Shown here piece after piece: positions 52,001 to 64,000 of a stretch of DNA of 64,000 nt. Origin of the DNA: Asterochloris sp. CNOR1 (taxonomy: Eukaryota > Chlorophyta > Trebouxiophyceae > Trebouxiales > Trebouxiaceae); assembly GCA_963969365.1 (NCBI GenBank), contig OZ017752.1:2108001-2172000 (forward strand), in the 5' to 3' direction. Position numbers and translations under genes: made by a program. Position 1 is the first letter of the stretch. Each line of letters starts with the position of its first letter. The notes beneath the pieces are model-generated. The model worked only from the letters and a program-made list of their open reading frames with translations. It was not told the DNA's origin and made no database searches.

Positions 52001-55000
52001 CTGCACCCTGATGTCGGCGCTGCCCACAAAGATGGACTCCAGTGCCTGCCACTTCTTCTGAACATCCAGCCAGGTATTTAGCACCACATCGACGGTGCCC
52101 AGCTTCCGCTGCCAGTTGGTGACAATCTCCAAGAACTTTGGATTGCCCTGCGGTATGCAGCAGTGTCAGTAGGCCGCAGCCGGCTTTCCTCAGCTGCAGA
52201 TCCACGCCTTTGTAGGCGTGGCAACCCAGGGGCTGACCCTGCGCATGCAGCCAAAGTGCTGCGCACTTCCACAGCTGCTGCTTTACTGGGTCTGCCAATG
52301 CTGTGTGCAGATTTGCAGGACGGGCTTGATGCACGTGCATCCTGCTGCACAGCAGCATTGGCAGATCCTCTGCTTGCCTGCACATATTTGCCGCCGCTCA
52401 TGTTCTGCAGCGCCAAGTTGTCTGTCTCCAGAGCCTCAGTGATGACATCCTCCACTGTCATCTGGACGTTGTCAGTGTCCTGATAGGGCGAAAAGGTCAG
52501 GTTCAGAGACACCCACGTCTCCTCAATCTTCTTGAGAGCCTTCTCAATGATAAGCTCCTTCTGAGCCCTGTCTACGATCTCACTGCAGCGAGGCAGAGCC
52601 GGCCTAAGCATGGATGAACAGCTGTCACGTCCAGTGCAGCAGCAAGCAGCTCAGCAAGCAAGTCAGAATGGCCAGCTGAATTGTTGTTTGGCTGTCAGTG
52701 GCAGGCCCCAGTGGCTCAGCCCCAGTCAGCAGGGGTGGCAGTCTGACATGACATGGCCAAAGAGATACATCCCTCAGCACCAGTCAACAGAGGTGGCAGG
52801 CTGCCTGCAGTCATGCATGCAGTTGCAGCTGTCACCTGCAGGCGTCCACATAGTTGTGCAGCTCCAGCTTGAGCAGGTTGCCCAGATTGAATTTGTTGTC
52901 CATGACAAAATTCTTGCCGGTGGCCTGTAGGCACAGGACATGCTTCTTGGAGCAGATTGGAGCAGCAGGCACTTCAACGCAGGCCTGTGTACGCCCGTTG
53001 CCACATACAGGAGCCAGCCAGCTTGTCTGCAAGCCAAGGGACTCACCTTCATGAGCTGCTGCCAGTGGCGCTCACGCATGGCCGAGTGATGGAGGTCAGA
53101 CACCAGCGGCAAGGATGTGAGCATGGCCTTGAGTGTCTCCTCCAGAAGCCTGCGACCGTGAAAGACTGTAACTGCTCAAAGCTTGCAAGCAAAGCGGGGT
53201 GCTGCTGGTCCACAAGGCGGCGGCTGCTTTCTGTAAGCACTCAGAAGTCAATGTATCCTGCTGCAGCGGCAGCAGGCAAGCCCAAATTGGCTGCCCTACC
53301 TGTTCAGCTGCAGCATGTAATGGCAGGCAACTGCTTCAGCTGCTGGAGCACGTACCTGTAGACCTCATAATTCCGAACAGCCTTGTTGAGCTGCTTGATG
53401 TCCTTGGTGAGCTTCTTGGTCTCCTCAACCAGGAAGTCGACGTCAATCTTGTCCCAGAGTGTAGCATACCAGTCAGTGAAGGTGAACATTACGGCTGCCA
53501 CCATGTCCCACAGGGACTTGAGGTAGCCTAACTCCTCCTGCGGCAGCCAAGAAGAAGAGCATACGGGGTCTGTGGCCAAGCAGGACGCTGCAGGCCACCA
53601 GACTCTGTGCATCTCTTTGCAGCCTGAGAGGCGGAGCTCAGAGCAGACGTGGCACAGCCACAGCCAGGATGGCACAGCGTGCTAACAGGGGGGAGGGTTC
53701 TGTTACTTAGCTGACCTTGCACCGGGTGAGCATGATGTAGTCTGAGACATACAGCTCAAACAGGTCCTGGCTCTCCCGCAGGTGCTCGCTCTCAGCCATG
53801 ATGCTGGTCACGCTCATGTGGCCCTCTACATGGCCGTGGTGGAATGCGTCCAGCATCAAGTAAGATGGCTGGACCTACAGGGCACAGCTGCATTGCATCA
53901 GGTAGCACATTTTTGAGCCCAGCTGTATTTCTTGTGAGCAGGGCACCAGTAGCTGCCATGTCACAAAGGGGCATTGTCACAAAGGGGCGCTCCAAACCTT
54001 GAGCTTCACCCTTTAGCTTAGCAGCTACAATGCAGGGCATTCGCTCACATGCTCAAGCTATGCGCCCAACACAGCAAAGGGCTGCCATGCTCGTTCTGAG
54101 CACCCCAGCAGCTGCCCGCAGCAACCCAGCATGGCAGCAGTTGCCGTGTGCAGGCGCTGGCTCACATGCTCCAGCTTGAGCTCGCCACCCGGCACGCTGA
54201 AGGGCGCCTTTTGTTGAAAGAACTTGCGGAACTCCTCCACCTTCTCCCCAAAGGCATCGCTCTTGCGCCTGATCTCAATGGCCTCTGCCTGCTGGAGAGG
54301 CGCCAGCTGCTCACGCCTGCAGGCAGTAGGGCTGTCTTGGAATCACAAGAGGCACAGGCAGCGATGATTGGTTGCTTGCAAAGATGCCAGCTGCTCATGT
54401 CCGCAGGTGTTCAGGGGGCACCACAGCAGCCTGTGCAGACACTGCTCTGTATGAACTCTGCCTGTGAGGCTGACTGGCAAGGCTGGAATGGACAAAAGCT
54501 GCAGTCCTCAAGGTCCTGCCACTGGCTGTACAGGTCAGGGTGCATGCCTCACCTCTGGAACACTTTCTTCTTCAGACCCTTCCACTGCAGGGGCCCGTCT
54601 TCAAGCTGCTTGAGGACGATCTCGCTCATGGTGATGCCGAACTTCGCCAGCAGCGCAACAGTGTCGCGCAGAGGCTCGAACATGTTATCTGCAGCGAGGT
54701 CAGATGGCCATTGTAATAACTGTTCAGGCTGAAGCTCAATGGCGCAGGCAGTGGAGGCTGCATGCCAAAGCTTCTTGCCTATCATCCCCTGCATAACTGC
54801 CTGAACATTGCTCTCCGAAGGCTGCAGTCTCAGGAGGCAGAGCAATGCAGCCCTCCCAAACACAGCTGACCTGTCCGAGTCTCCCGCTTGCGCATGTCCC
54901 GCATGCAGCTCATGATGGCAAACAGTGCCTTGCGCGTTTCGTCCGCCTTGGCCTGCTTGCTCTCAGGGGTCTCCTCCTCTGAAGGCAGAGCGTCAGCAGG

Positions 55001-58000
55001 CGCCTCCGACGCAGCCTCATTTCCAACCTTAAGGTCCAGCGTGTTTGTGCTGTTCTGGATGAATCGGAAGAGCTCGTCCATGTTGTTGTTCACCTGCAGG
55101 ATGGCAGATCAAATTCAATCCAACATCAGGGAGCAGCATTTTGAGGGAGCAAAGCAGGCTGCAGCTGCCCGTGAGAGCAGGCAGGGCTCCTGAAATGCTG
55201 GTCTGAAAGACAAATTGCCGCTCTAAGGCACAGCAGCAGCCTCACCTTATCCTGGAGGTAACGTGTGTACAGGTAGATCCACTTGGTCACCCAAGTGCTG
55301 AGCGCCTGCTTGATGGGCTTGGCATCAATCTTGATGTAGCCGATTGATGCGCTGGTTGGCAAGCCCTGCCGCAATTGCAGGCAGGCAGGTGTGGTAAGGG
55401 GGTTTCACTGGCTCAGCATGACTATGACAGGAAAACAGCAGCCGCGCAGGACCGCATGAAGGTAAACGGGGCTTTGCAAATGCAGAAGGCAGTGCACGTC
55501 AAGCAGCAAACCAAGTGCAACTCATACCTGAATCTCATCTTGGACAGCCTTGTACTTGGCTATCTCAGCTTCAAAGCGGTCCAGGGCAGGATCCTCCTTA
55601 TTGCCATCCTCTGCCTGCTTCCCCTCAGCATTTAAAAATTCCTGCAAAAGTCCAGCTTGCTCTTCAGCACGCTGTGGCAGCAAGACAGCTTGTACAATAG
55701 GCAGCATGCAAGAAGGGGAAAGCTTGCTGGTGACCTGGCAGTCTGCGTGTGCCAGACCTGCCAAAATGCTGAGAAAGCAGCTCAGCTGGCTGGCAGCAGC
55801 TGCAGCATGACTGCTGCATGTGCAGGGTGGCACAGCTGCCGAAGGCATTGGCAGGTCTGACCTGCAAGCTGGCTGTGAGGTCTTTCTTCCAGAGGTACTC
55901 AAATCGGGAGTACTGCTGCCGGAAGGTGTTGCACTTGCCCTCATTGGCCAGCACAACTGCCTGCACCTCGCTGACGGCATCATACACTAGGAAGTCCTCC
56001 TCCAGCTCCTTGGCATAGTTCCCTGCAGCATGGGGGCAGGCCCTGGTGCCAAGAGTGTTTTCCCAGGCGTGGGCAGAGAGCAATTATGACGGTTTGCACG
56101 TGACAGGCCTGCCAGCGTTCAGCACAAGGGCAGGCAGCTCTCTTTAGGCCACAAGTATCCTGGCTGCACCCCAGCATCCTTTCAATCACAAGCGAGAAAC
56201 CCTGGGAGCCCTCAAAGCTCACCTTCTCCAGTGTCCAGCCGCTTGATCAGGGTGGCAATGTCAAGGAAGGACTTGAGCCAGGTGTTGAGCATGTCGCGGA
56301 CGCCGCGGGCGCTGGCATCAGAGCTGAGCTCTGGCAGCCAGACAATGTCAGGGACCACCAGCTCAAGCTGTACCTCCAGCAAGGGCGCCACTTCATGCTT
56401 GGCCATGCTCTCGGGCTCAATCTGCATCGTAAAGCTGGCTGAGGACACCTCTGAGGGTTAAGCATGTGCAACTTCTGGGACCAGCTGCACTAAGTTCAAC
56501 GGCAAGGCTGGATAGTGGGCGAAGCCATGCTGGCAGAGGTCTTTGCATAAAGGCTGCTGTGATGCAACTTTGGCCCGTCTGCTGCAAGCTCTGCTTCTCT
56601 AGACGGCGTCCTCATGCTAGCTGCATGGCTGAGCCAGAACATCAAGCAGCTGATGCACCACAGCTGGACACGCACAGAGAGTGGCAGCCCGACCTGAGAG
56701 TACAAACGCTGCACGGAGGCAATGATGCACTGCGAGAGGCCGTCCATGAGGATGTCGCCAATGTAGTCTACATATGCCTTCCATGCTGGAGCGCCCTTGC
56801 TGACTTTGAGGGTGCGATTGCTGTTGGACAGCAGCTTGGCCACCTGCAGCATTCGCAGCATGGCTCAGCCTGTTCAGGACCTAAACACAGCTGCTGAGCC
56901 ATACAGTCATGAGTGATTGTACAAAATTGCATGGCTTCAAGCTTTGGCTGACCTCCTTGCCGCCATCATTGATTGCACTGTGACGCGTAGAGATGACCTC
57001 CCTGACTGATGTCCGCAGCTCTTCGTAGCTGTAGACCTGCAGGCAGGCGAGGCCCCTTTTGTCATGCAGGAGCTGAAGGACCAGCCTCAGGCCAGATGCC
57101 ATCCTGCCTGGATGCATCTGAGCTGCCCAGTGGGAGCAGGGGAGAAGAACACAGATCAGACTTGCCGATGGTGTGCATTGGCCCCACCTTGCCCTCTCTC
57201 CTATCAAACATGGGGTTGGCACCCCAGCCAGCCAGCACCTCGCTTGTGCGCTTCACATTGCCCTTGATGGTGGCCAGCGTCTCGTTGACGTCCTTCACAA
57301 GGGTCATGACCTCCAGAATGTAGTCGTCAATGTGGTGACTGTTCCAGTTGAGCACCTACAAATGGCACAGAGGGTGTGGCAATCTCAATCAAGCCTGCAG
57401 ACCAGTGAAGCTCCATAGCAATGCAATGGGCTGCATGCAAAGGCGCTGCTGTGGCTGTGGCTTGCAGCTGACACCTGCAGGTGCCACGCTGCAGCCTGCA
57501 CCAATCAGGGCCAGCGCTCACCGCAAGGCCCTTCTTGAGGGCTGCATCCACAGCCTCAATCTTTTGCAGGATGAGGGGCTTCTCCACATTTAGCATGGTG
57601 CGCTGCACGCTGTTGTAGATGCCGACAGTGAGGTCCAGATTGCCAATCTGCTGCCTGAACATGTCCACCCGCTCATAGATCTGCAGCTCAAGAGAGAATC
57701 TCGTCAGGCAGGGCTTCTCCACATGATGTGCAGCAACAAAGCCGCAGGGTGACTGCAGAGGTGAAGAGCCCAGGCCAAACGTGCCTTATCTTGGCATGGC
57801 AGTACGTGATGGCTACCTCCAGCTGCCCTCAACTGGACTGCTGCGCGCACACTCAAAAGTGCTCAAGCAAAAGGGCGACAGACAGCACTTCACCTTCAGG
57901 GCATTGTCTGGAACGGCCATGGGCAGGTTGGAGAGCAGCAAAAAGTAGCGCACTTCGCGCAGTAGTCGTACAAGTGCAGGGTCAAAATTCACCCTTAGTA

Positions 58001-61000
58001 GCGGAAGGGCGTCTCCAGGCTGCAGTAGCATAGGTGCAGTTTTCAGGGAGTTGCGGCTGCTGAGAGACGCAGGGGCGCTGTTGCAGGCATCCACACTGCT
58101 GTCAGGCTGCCAGTAGCAGCAGGGCACCCAGGCTGCAGGGACAGACTGGAGATATAGTGGCTGCGCACTGCTGACAGGCTGCAAGCATGAGAAGCAGACC
58201 GCAGCCAGCTTTTCAGGAGTCATGCGCTACATACCCTCTGCTCATATCGCATGAGCGGTTGCTTGAGCTTTTGGTCTGAGATGGCTGAGATAAGGTTGCA
58301 CCAGTCCTGCACGGTCGCCTTTTCATATGCATCCATGTCGGCCATGAGCTTGTCATACGCCTGCATGATGCTCCTGGCCTCCTCTGTCTCCAGAACCAGC
58401 CTGTGCAGGCCATGCACCTTCTCCATGGGCCCTGCAGGCAGCACAGCACTGGGTGCCCAACTGCCAGCTGAAACAGCTAGCCTCGCTGTACTGCCTAGCG
58501 CAGCCAGTTGGCCGAACAGCAGCAGTACCTTGCTGCCAAACTCAGCAAGCTGCATTTAGCAAGCAAGGCAGCTCTGCAGAGGCGTGTAGGGCAGGACAGA
58601 GTATGCACAAAGCACCAAAGGCTGGTCACATCTGCCTGGCATAGTACTGCAGCAATCGCAATGCACCAGCGTCACAGGCAGGTCAGTCAGTCAGGCCACA
58701 AAACCTCGGCTTGGAGACAGATAAGCATTGCGCCAGGCTCAAGGAGCACCAATCCTAACCTGCAATGCGCTCCTTGAGTCCCCTGATCCAGATGACGCGG
58801 CCAGAATGGGGCGCCACGTTACGGTGCAGGATAGGGCGTGCCTGGTTCTCATGGAAGATGTCTGCCACCTCCCTGAGATCCAGGCCATACCCTCGCACCA
58901 GCTCCAGGTACTTGCGCTCCAAGTCGGCCGCAACGACCTCGCGGTCCAGAAGGCCCTCAAAGCTGTCCAGCAGCTTGAAGATGGACGAGACTGTTGTGCA
59001 GTCATCAAAGGCCTGCACAGTGTGAGCGTGTCCTTGGAGCTGCTCAATATGAGGTTGCAGTGCATGCAGCACAGCCTGGTAGGTAAACCTGCAGTCTCCG
59101 GTCAGTCACAAAAACGTGCAGCAGCTACTTGCATGACACATGGATTGCTGAGCAGAACAAATACAGCTTCTCAACCAACCAGGACAGGTAAGGCAGTGCT
59201 TCACCCTCATACCCTGTACAATGACAGCCCCCAGAGCACTTGCCAGCAATGAAGCTATTTAGCACACAAGAAGCAAGCCCACAACCACCACAGGTGCCTG
59301 CAGGGCTAGCAGCGCTTGCCTGCACAATGACGGCCCCAAGCCTTCTCTCAAGCTCGTTGATGACACTACGGAAAGCGAAGAAGTCGATGTCAAACTGCTT
59401 GGCATCCACATTCATGGCGTCATAGCCAAGATTCTTGAACTTCTCAGCTGCCGCCTGGAAGTCGCCAAAGATCTGCTTGATGCTGGTGGTCAGCGTCTTG
59501 CCCTGCAGTGCAACCATCTCGGGGTGAGACAGTGACCTGGTGCTGCACGGCGCTGGTTCAGGACCAGGGAACACAATGCCTGCTGTTGGCGATGCCACTC
59601 TGGGGCAGGGCTGGCAATCTGGCAATGCAGGAGCTTTCAACTTGGGAAATCAAGCCTTGCAGGAGGCAGTGGTGCCAGCAACAGCTGGCAGCAGGCGCAA
59701 TTTATAGGGGCTGCTCAGCTTGGCGTTTGCACGCCCACCTTGGTGCCACCAATCTCGACCCTCTCCAGCTTGTTGAACTGTAGAGTAGTCTGGCTAAGGT
59801 CCAGCAAATCATGGCACCTCTCCAGGAAACCATCCAGCCTGCTGAACAGAGCACTGTTCTGGAACTTCCAGGGGTTGGTGGGCGTCTCGCTCATGGACCG
59901 AGACTTATAGTCAAAGTAGAAGCTCTTGAAGGTGCCCAGGACCTTCAATGTCAAGCGCAGCTTGTCGACTGCCTCCTGGGGCTCCATCTGCATCAGCTCA
60001 GGGCCTGCAGGGGCAGGCAAGCAGCGAGATGTGGAAGCAGCCGCCTGGTGGGTGGCAAAGCCAGCGTACAGGTGTCAGTCACCTGGGGCAGTTTCAGAGC
60101 GACAGCAACATCTCCAAGTCTGAAGTGCCCAAGTAAGCGACAGTTTCAGCCATGCGCTGTGCTGCACAGAGGCTGACAGGCAGGCAGCAGCAGCGGGGCT
60201 CCCACCTGGTGTGAACTTGCAGGCCTGCATGATGAGGTCGTTGCAGACCTCCCTGATCAGTGTCACTAGTCGCCCCGCAGTGTTGTAGAAGCGGCTGTGC
60301 TTCCAGATCAGCAGCAGAGTGTGGAAGATGGGCCTAAACAGCTCTGTCAGGCCTGCAGCCATGAGACTCATCGTCAAGCCTCGACTGCAGCTGGAGAGGA
60401 ACAGATGATACAAAGAGGTGCATTCTGCCACAAACGACACTTGCGCAGCAGATGTTTGTGATGATGTGCATTGACATCGATCATTGAGACTGCCTTTGCC
60501 ACCCAGCTGAGCAGGTGAGCAGCTGCTCACCAGTGAAGTCGTCCATGCCGTTGAGCTTCTCAAAGTACTTGCGCAGCGGCTTGAGGATACGAACATTGTC
60601 GTTCGCCTCCAGGCAAGCTGTCTCCACCTCCCTGAACAGCCTGCATCGTGCACAACAGAGACATCAAGGTTAGTACCTGCCTGCGGCCAGCTGCCAGCGC
60701 ATGCCTTGCACGTTGCAGGAGACAGGCACAGTGCGCTTCACCATACTAGAGATGCAACACCTCAGTTTGAACGCAGATCTGGCTGCATGCTGGCCTCTGC
60801 TGCACAGTCCAGCATCAGGTAGACAATGAAAGAGTGGGTGTCGGTGCTCTGCTGCCGACTGCTGCACTGCACGGCCATGCCTGCAGCAGCTCTTGAGTAC
60901 GCACCTGTTGAAGGCTGGGTAGTATGTGCTCTTGGCGAGCTCCAGTACCTTGACCACCTTGCGGATGCGGTCGCTGGACAGCTGCTGGTGAATGCTGCTG

Positions 61001-62433
61001 AGATTGACCGAACGCTCATTCCAGAAGTCCAGCTCCTTCAGTGGCCCTGGGAACTGCCCTGGCTCCTGCAGTCAAGCAAGGGGCAACAGTCTGGAAGCTG
61101 CTGCAGAGGAGAAGTGTCAGCCAGAAGGAGGCCAAACTAGGGACTTGCCCAGGATGGGAGCCTGAGCCGGCTTTTGTACACTCATGTCGTGCAAGATGCT
61201 ACAATCACTGCTATTTGTGCTTGCACAGCCAAGATGCAGGGACCCACCCACTCACCTTGAAGGCTGCCTCTGGGTCTGCCTTGAGCACCTGCTTAATCTG
61301 GCGTGTCCAGGTCACCACAGCGCTCTCCAGAATGTGGATCTTGTCCTTGTCCTGCAGGACCACCTCCTCCTGTGCCCCGTCCGTGGGCGGCAGGGGCAGC
61401 AATGTCTGCCCCTTGGTCTGGCCGAGCGTGACAAACACTGCAGCACCAGGGTGAGGTCACGCTTGGGAAGGCTTTGAGAAGCTCAACATGGCCAGCCACA
61501 CGAAGCATGCCATGTACATGGGTCAGGGACGCAAACCCCTGCTGCAGGGAAGGGGCACCCAGTGCCCACTGAATATGTGAGCTGCACGTCACTATGCCTG
61601 CCCCACCGCGCACCGTGGGCCACAAACTTGTGCAGGTTGTCGGTGATTTCCTTGGCCACCACATCTGGCCAGCCTCCCTGATTGGCAGGATTGCTCAGCA
61701 GCGGCAGGATGACCTCCGAGGAGACAGCTGAAAGCTGCTCCAGCGGAGACTCGCCAAAGTCGCCATACGTGACCTGCAGCATCAGAGTCCCAGCACTACT
61801 GGGCAGCCGGCTGCAAAGGCTCCACTCTGAGGCTTGAGTCTGATCCCAAGCAAGCTGACGACACAGAGGCTATACACACCATGGTCTTGATGTTGTCATG
61901 GGTTAGGGGCACGTGCTGCTGCTTCACAAAGTACACAGTCTTCTTCTTGAACTTCTGAGGCGGCTTTGTGCTCTGCAGGCAGGGATGGCATGGTCAAGGC
62001 CTGGCAAGCAGGGCAGACTGAGAACAGCATCAGCGTTGCTGCCACAGCAGCATGCCCTGCAGTTGCTGCCATCAGCACCGTTGCTCATGATGAGACAGCA
62101 GGGCGCATTCTGCTCACCACTGCCAGGTCCTTGCCCTCGAGGGACACCAGCAGGCGCACTGTCTCTCCATCTTCTAAGAAAGCTTTCACATCAGCCCTGC
62201 ACAGATCAGCCAACCAGGAATCAGTGCACCTGCCCACAGCACATGCAGGTGGCATGAACTGGACAGCGAATGGCATGCCTGGCTCTGCCAGCCACTTACT
62301 GTGCCTCAGAGGCCAGCACGCGCTGCCAGGCATCATCCTTCACTCTCAGGGAGGAGCAGATGCGGTCGCAGAGCCAGGGGAGCCTGGTGTCAGGCCCAGC
62401 CGGGGCTTTGCCCCCTCCGGCCTCGTCCCCCAT
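31061..62433 (-). CDS. Outer-arm axonemal dynein heavy chain, probably gamma type
   Basis: Motor subunit of the ciliary outer dynein arm. Spread over about 31 kb in many short exons. The start is at 62431-62433 ([20 protein letters not shown]), and the C terminus ([13 protein letters not shown]) ends at 31061. The tail runs to about 53 kb, with linker sequence near 51.9-52.1 kb. AAA1 P-loop GPAGTGKT is split between about 49312 and 49158, with CFDEFNR near 48880. AAA2 P-loop GPAGCGKS is at 47321-47346. AAA3 GNTGTGKS is split between about 45500 and 45250, with [10 protein letters not shown] near 44860. AAA4 GVGGSGKQ is at about 42810-42849. Stalk coiled coils lie near 41.5-40.3 kb and 39.5-39.0 kb, around a microtubule-binding domain at about 40.3-39.8 kb. 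The phrase [11 protein letters not shown] near the C terminus favours gamma (DNAH5/8-like) over beta, from memory. No N-terminal kelch repeats, so not alpha. Confidence 0.95.
35949..35985 (-). repeat. Decayed exon-derived copy in a dynein intron
   Basis: Intronic stretch resembling part of the neighbouring upstream exon (about 36122-36157). Translated, it reads LQQNRELQQ against [10 protein letters not shown] in the exon. It lies downstream of that exon in transcription order. Confidence 0.45.
51496..51548 (-). repeat. Decayed exon-tail copy in a dynein intron
   Basis: Matches the tail and donor of the exon ending near 51608, at about 33 of 42 aligned positions with one gap. The exon tail encodes [13 protein letters not shown]. 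The copy reads SQLEMCKNL-like in the matching frame apart from changes, and its donor GT has become CT. It lies about 100 bases downstream of the real donor. Confidence 0.75.
52717..52804 (-). repeat. Two similar ~25-base blocks in a dynein intron
   Basis: Blocks near 52717 and 52779 match at about 22 of 25 positions and are spaced about 62 bases apart. They do not obviously derive from an exon. Confidence 0.5.
54383..54413 (-). repeat. Decayed exon-head copy in a dynein intron
   Basis: Matches the acceptor and first bases of the exon starting near 54318, at about 24 of 31 positions. The exon head encodes REQLAPLQ and the copy would read HEQLASLQ. It lies upstream of the true acceptor in transcription order, as in the OMA1 arrays. 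Confidence 0.65.
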
Positions 62434-62746
62434 GCCTCAGCTCCAATGAGCGGGTGCTTGCTCAGGAGTCACGGTGTGATACCACAACGCAGGCCAATAC
62501 CCAATAAACTGGACCGTGCTGGCAGGCAGTGCTATGCTGAGTGACTGGCGCTGTCCCCGGGCGAGCACTCAATTTTTTCAGGACCCAGACCTGCCGCTGA
62601 GCACTTCTCAAGTAATTGAATTTTTCTTATATGATGTGGCAATGCCAAAATGAATGAAAGGTTCATGAAAGCATTAAATGGCAGAGAGAGGGGTTAACAT
62701 GCATTCTTGGGGCCCAGCACAGGGAGGGGCAAGCGTTGGCAAAGAA
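62434..62746. promoter_or_regulatory. Dynein upstream region and RNR1 3' flank
   Basis: A 313-bp spacer between two minus-strand genes. It includes a notably A/T-rich stretch near 62570-62690, unlike the rest of the window. This probably holds the dynein promoter and the ribonucleotide reductase 3' UTR. No specific element was recognised. Confidence 0.4.
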
Positions 62747-64000
62747 TCACGAGCCGCACATCAGGCAGGCATCCTTATTCTCTAGGCTACAGACCATGGC
62801 GGCCAGCTGGCGCTCAGTCTCCATATCTGGGTCTGACATGACTGCCTTGGTCACAGCAGCCTTGGCAGAAGCTGAGTCTCTAGGAGTGGCGGGCGGCACG
62901 TCCTGCTGCACATTTGCGCTCTGCTCCTGCACAGGCAGGCAGCATCTGGTCATGTGACCCTTGACACAGTGTCAGCAGACAATGCAGGCAAAGTGGTGCT
63001 CAGTCCAGCTGTACGCAGCTGCAGCAGGCAATGCCAGCCACATGAAGGTGCAAGCAACAGCAAGTAGAGGCGCTCACCTGCCAAGCTTGTGAAGCAAGGG
63101 AGGCAACATTGAGCAGGCAGGCACAATCACATGCAATTTACCTGAAACACAGTTGTAACAGGCAACAACAGGCACAAGCATGAGCAGCACTCGTTGCACC
63201 CTCACCTTCAGCTCCTTGCCCACCTCCGATGCAGCCGCCAGCTTGGCAGTCCTGGCAGCCTTGTTCTTTGCCAGCGCCTGCTGGTCCACCGTGAATTTGA
63301 TGGCGTCAGCAGCTGCACGTGTGCGCAGGTAGTACATGCCTGTTTTCAGGCCAGCCTGCAGGCAACTGTCTGGTTGTTGGCTACTTGTCAAGGACTAGGT
63401 GCTGCAGAGGCAGCTCTGCAGGCTGGATGAGCACAGGCACACAGCAGCAGGCACAGGGTCACTACTTATTGAAGCAGTGCAACAAATAGATAGACAGCGA
63501 CTGGTATGATGAGTTGCGTGCTGGCACGGTGTACAACACAGTAGGAGTCATGTAAGTTTCTGCAACCGAGCACAGCATAGGCAGGCAGAAGCAGGTGAGA
63601 TGGTAATCCACACAGAGGCACAACATGGCACAGGCAGGGACACAGGAGCCTGCATCAGGGTTGCACTGTATCACACAGCACCGACAGGCAGCAGCAGGGC
63701 TGCACACCTTCCACCCGTAAAAGTGCAGGGAGGTGAGCTTCCCAAAGTTGGGATCGCTCATGTGCACGTTGAACGACTGGCTCTGGTCAATGTAAGCTCC
63801 CCGGTCGGCCGCCATGTCCACCAGCACGCGCTGTTTGATCTCCCACACTGTCTTGTACAGCGCCTTCAAGTTGTCAGGAATGTCCAGGTCCTGCACGATC
63901 AAAGTCTGGGTCTTAAGGGTGGTTAGACTCTACTTAAATTGGCTGACTCAGTGCTGCAGGGTCTGCGCTCCTCACCTGTGCATGATACCGGTAGCAATTG
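62747..64000 (-). CDS. RNR1: Ribonucleotide reductase large subunit (class I), C-terminal part
   Basis: Catalytic R1 subunit that reduces ribonucleoside diphosphates to deoxy forms for DNA synthesis. The gene enters from beyond the right edge, so only the C-terminal exons are here: 63976-64000 (partial), 63708-63911, 63206-63355 and 62747-62926. Conserved blocks are [52 protein letters not shown], then [20 protein letters not shown]. The end is [16 protein letters not shown], whose two Cys form the swinging thiol pair that re-reduces the active site. The acceptor at 63911 (CTTAAG) is the least certain border. About 185 residues are visible of a usual 800 or so. Confidence 0.95.

Noticed and set aside
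31061-62433. Outer-arm alpha heavy chain
   Set aside because: The start is a short dynein N terminus with no kelch-type repeats, and the C-terminal phrases fit the gamma class better.

Overview
This is a nuclear window from a green alga. It has gene-dense, intron-rich coding regions with GTGAG-type donors and CTGCAG-type acceptors. TGTAA, the chlorophyte-style polyadenylation motif, follows several plus-strand genes. A plastid ribosomal protein L24 is nuclear-encoded, and a plant-type UAP56-interacting mRNA export factor is present. An outer-arm dynein heavy chain and ARL6/BBS3 imply a lineage that still builds motile cilia at some stage. A chlorophyte, possibly trebouxiophycean, fits; the class is inference only.

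Layout. Positions 1-846 hold a small hypothetical gene on the minus strand. Positions 847-2974 are unresolved, with Ser/Pro-rich exon-like blocks. From 2975 to 30184 short genes alternate in strand: an IQ-motif protein (-), UIEF-like export factor (+), ARL6/BBS3 (-), plastid L24 (+), a CsbD-like protein (+), a tail-anchored coiled-coil protein (+), a mitochondrial lipoyl-domain/KGD4 fusion (-), cytosolic RPS5/uS7 (+), a type II membrane glycosyltransferase (-), the mitochondrial protease OMA1 (+) and a very small RBR-type ubiquitin ligase (-). Four head-to-head pairs share spacers of about 190-375 bp. From 31061 to 62433 one giant minus-strand gene encodes an outer-arm (probably gamma-type) dynein heavy chain, complete at both ends. 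From 62747 to the right edge is the C-terminal part of ribonucleotide reductase large subunit (-), cut by the window end.

Two things stand out. First, the gene at 15234-17432 reads as one mitochondrial protein joining an E2o-type lipoyl domain to the two hallmark motifs of KGD4/MRPS36, the subunit that tethers E3 to the 2-oxoglutarate dehydrogenase complex. It has no acyltransferase core, so it resembles an analogue of the E3-binding protein of pyruvate dehydrogenase. Second, several introns contain decayed copies of adjacent exon ends. OMA1 introns 4 and 6 are tandem arrays whose repeat unit spans the 3' splice junction (intron tail plus exon head), and only the last unit is the working exon. 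Copies of exon heads or tails also occur in the dynein, glycosyltransferase and KGD4-fusion genes. This suggests intron growth by tandem duplication across splice junctions.

Exon models below were built by hand from splice consensus, phase continuity and protein similarity recalled from memory. No database search was run.
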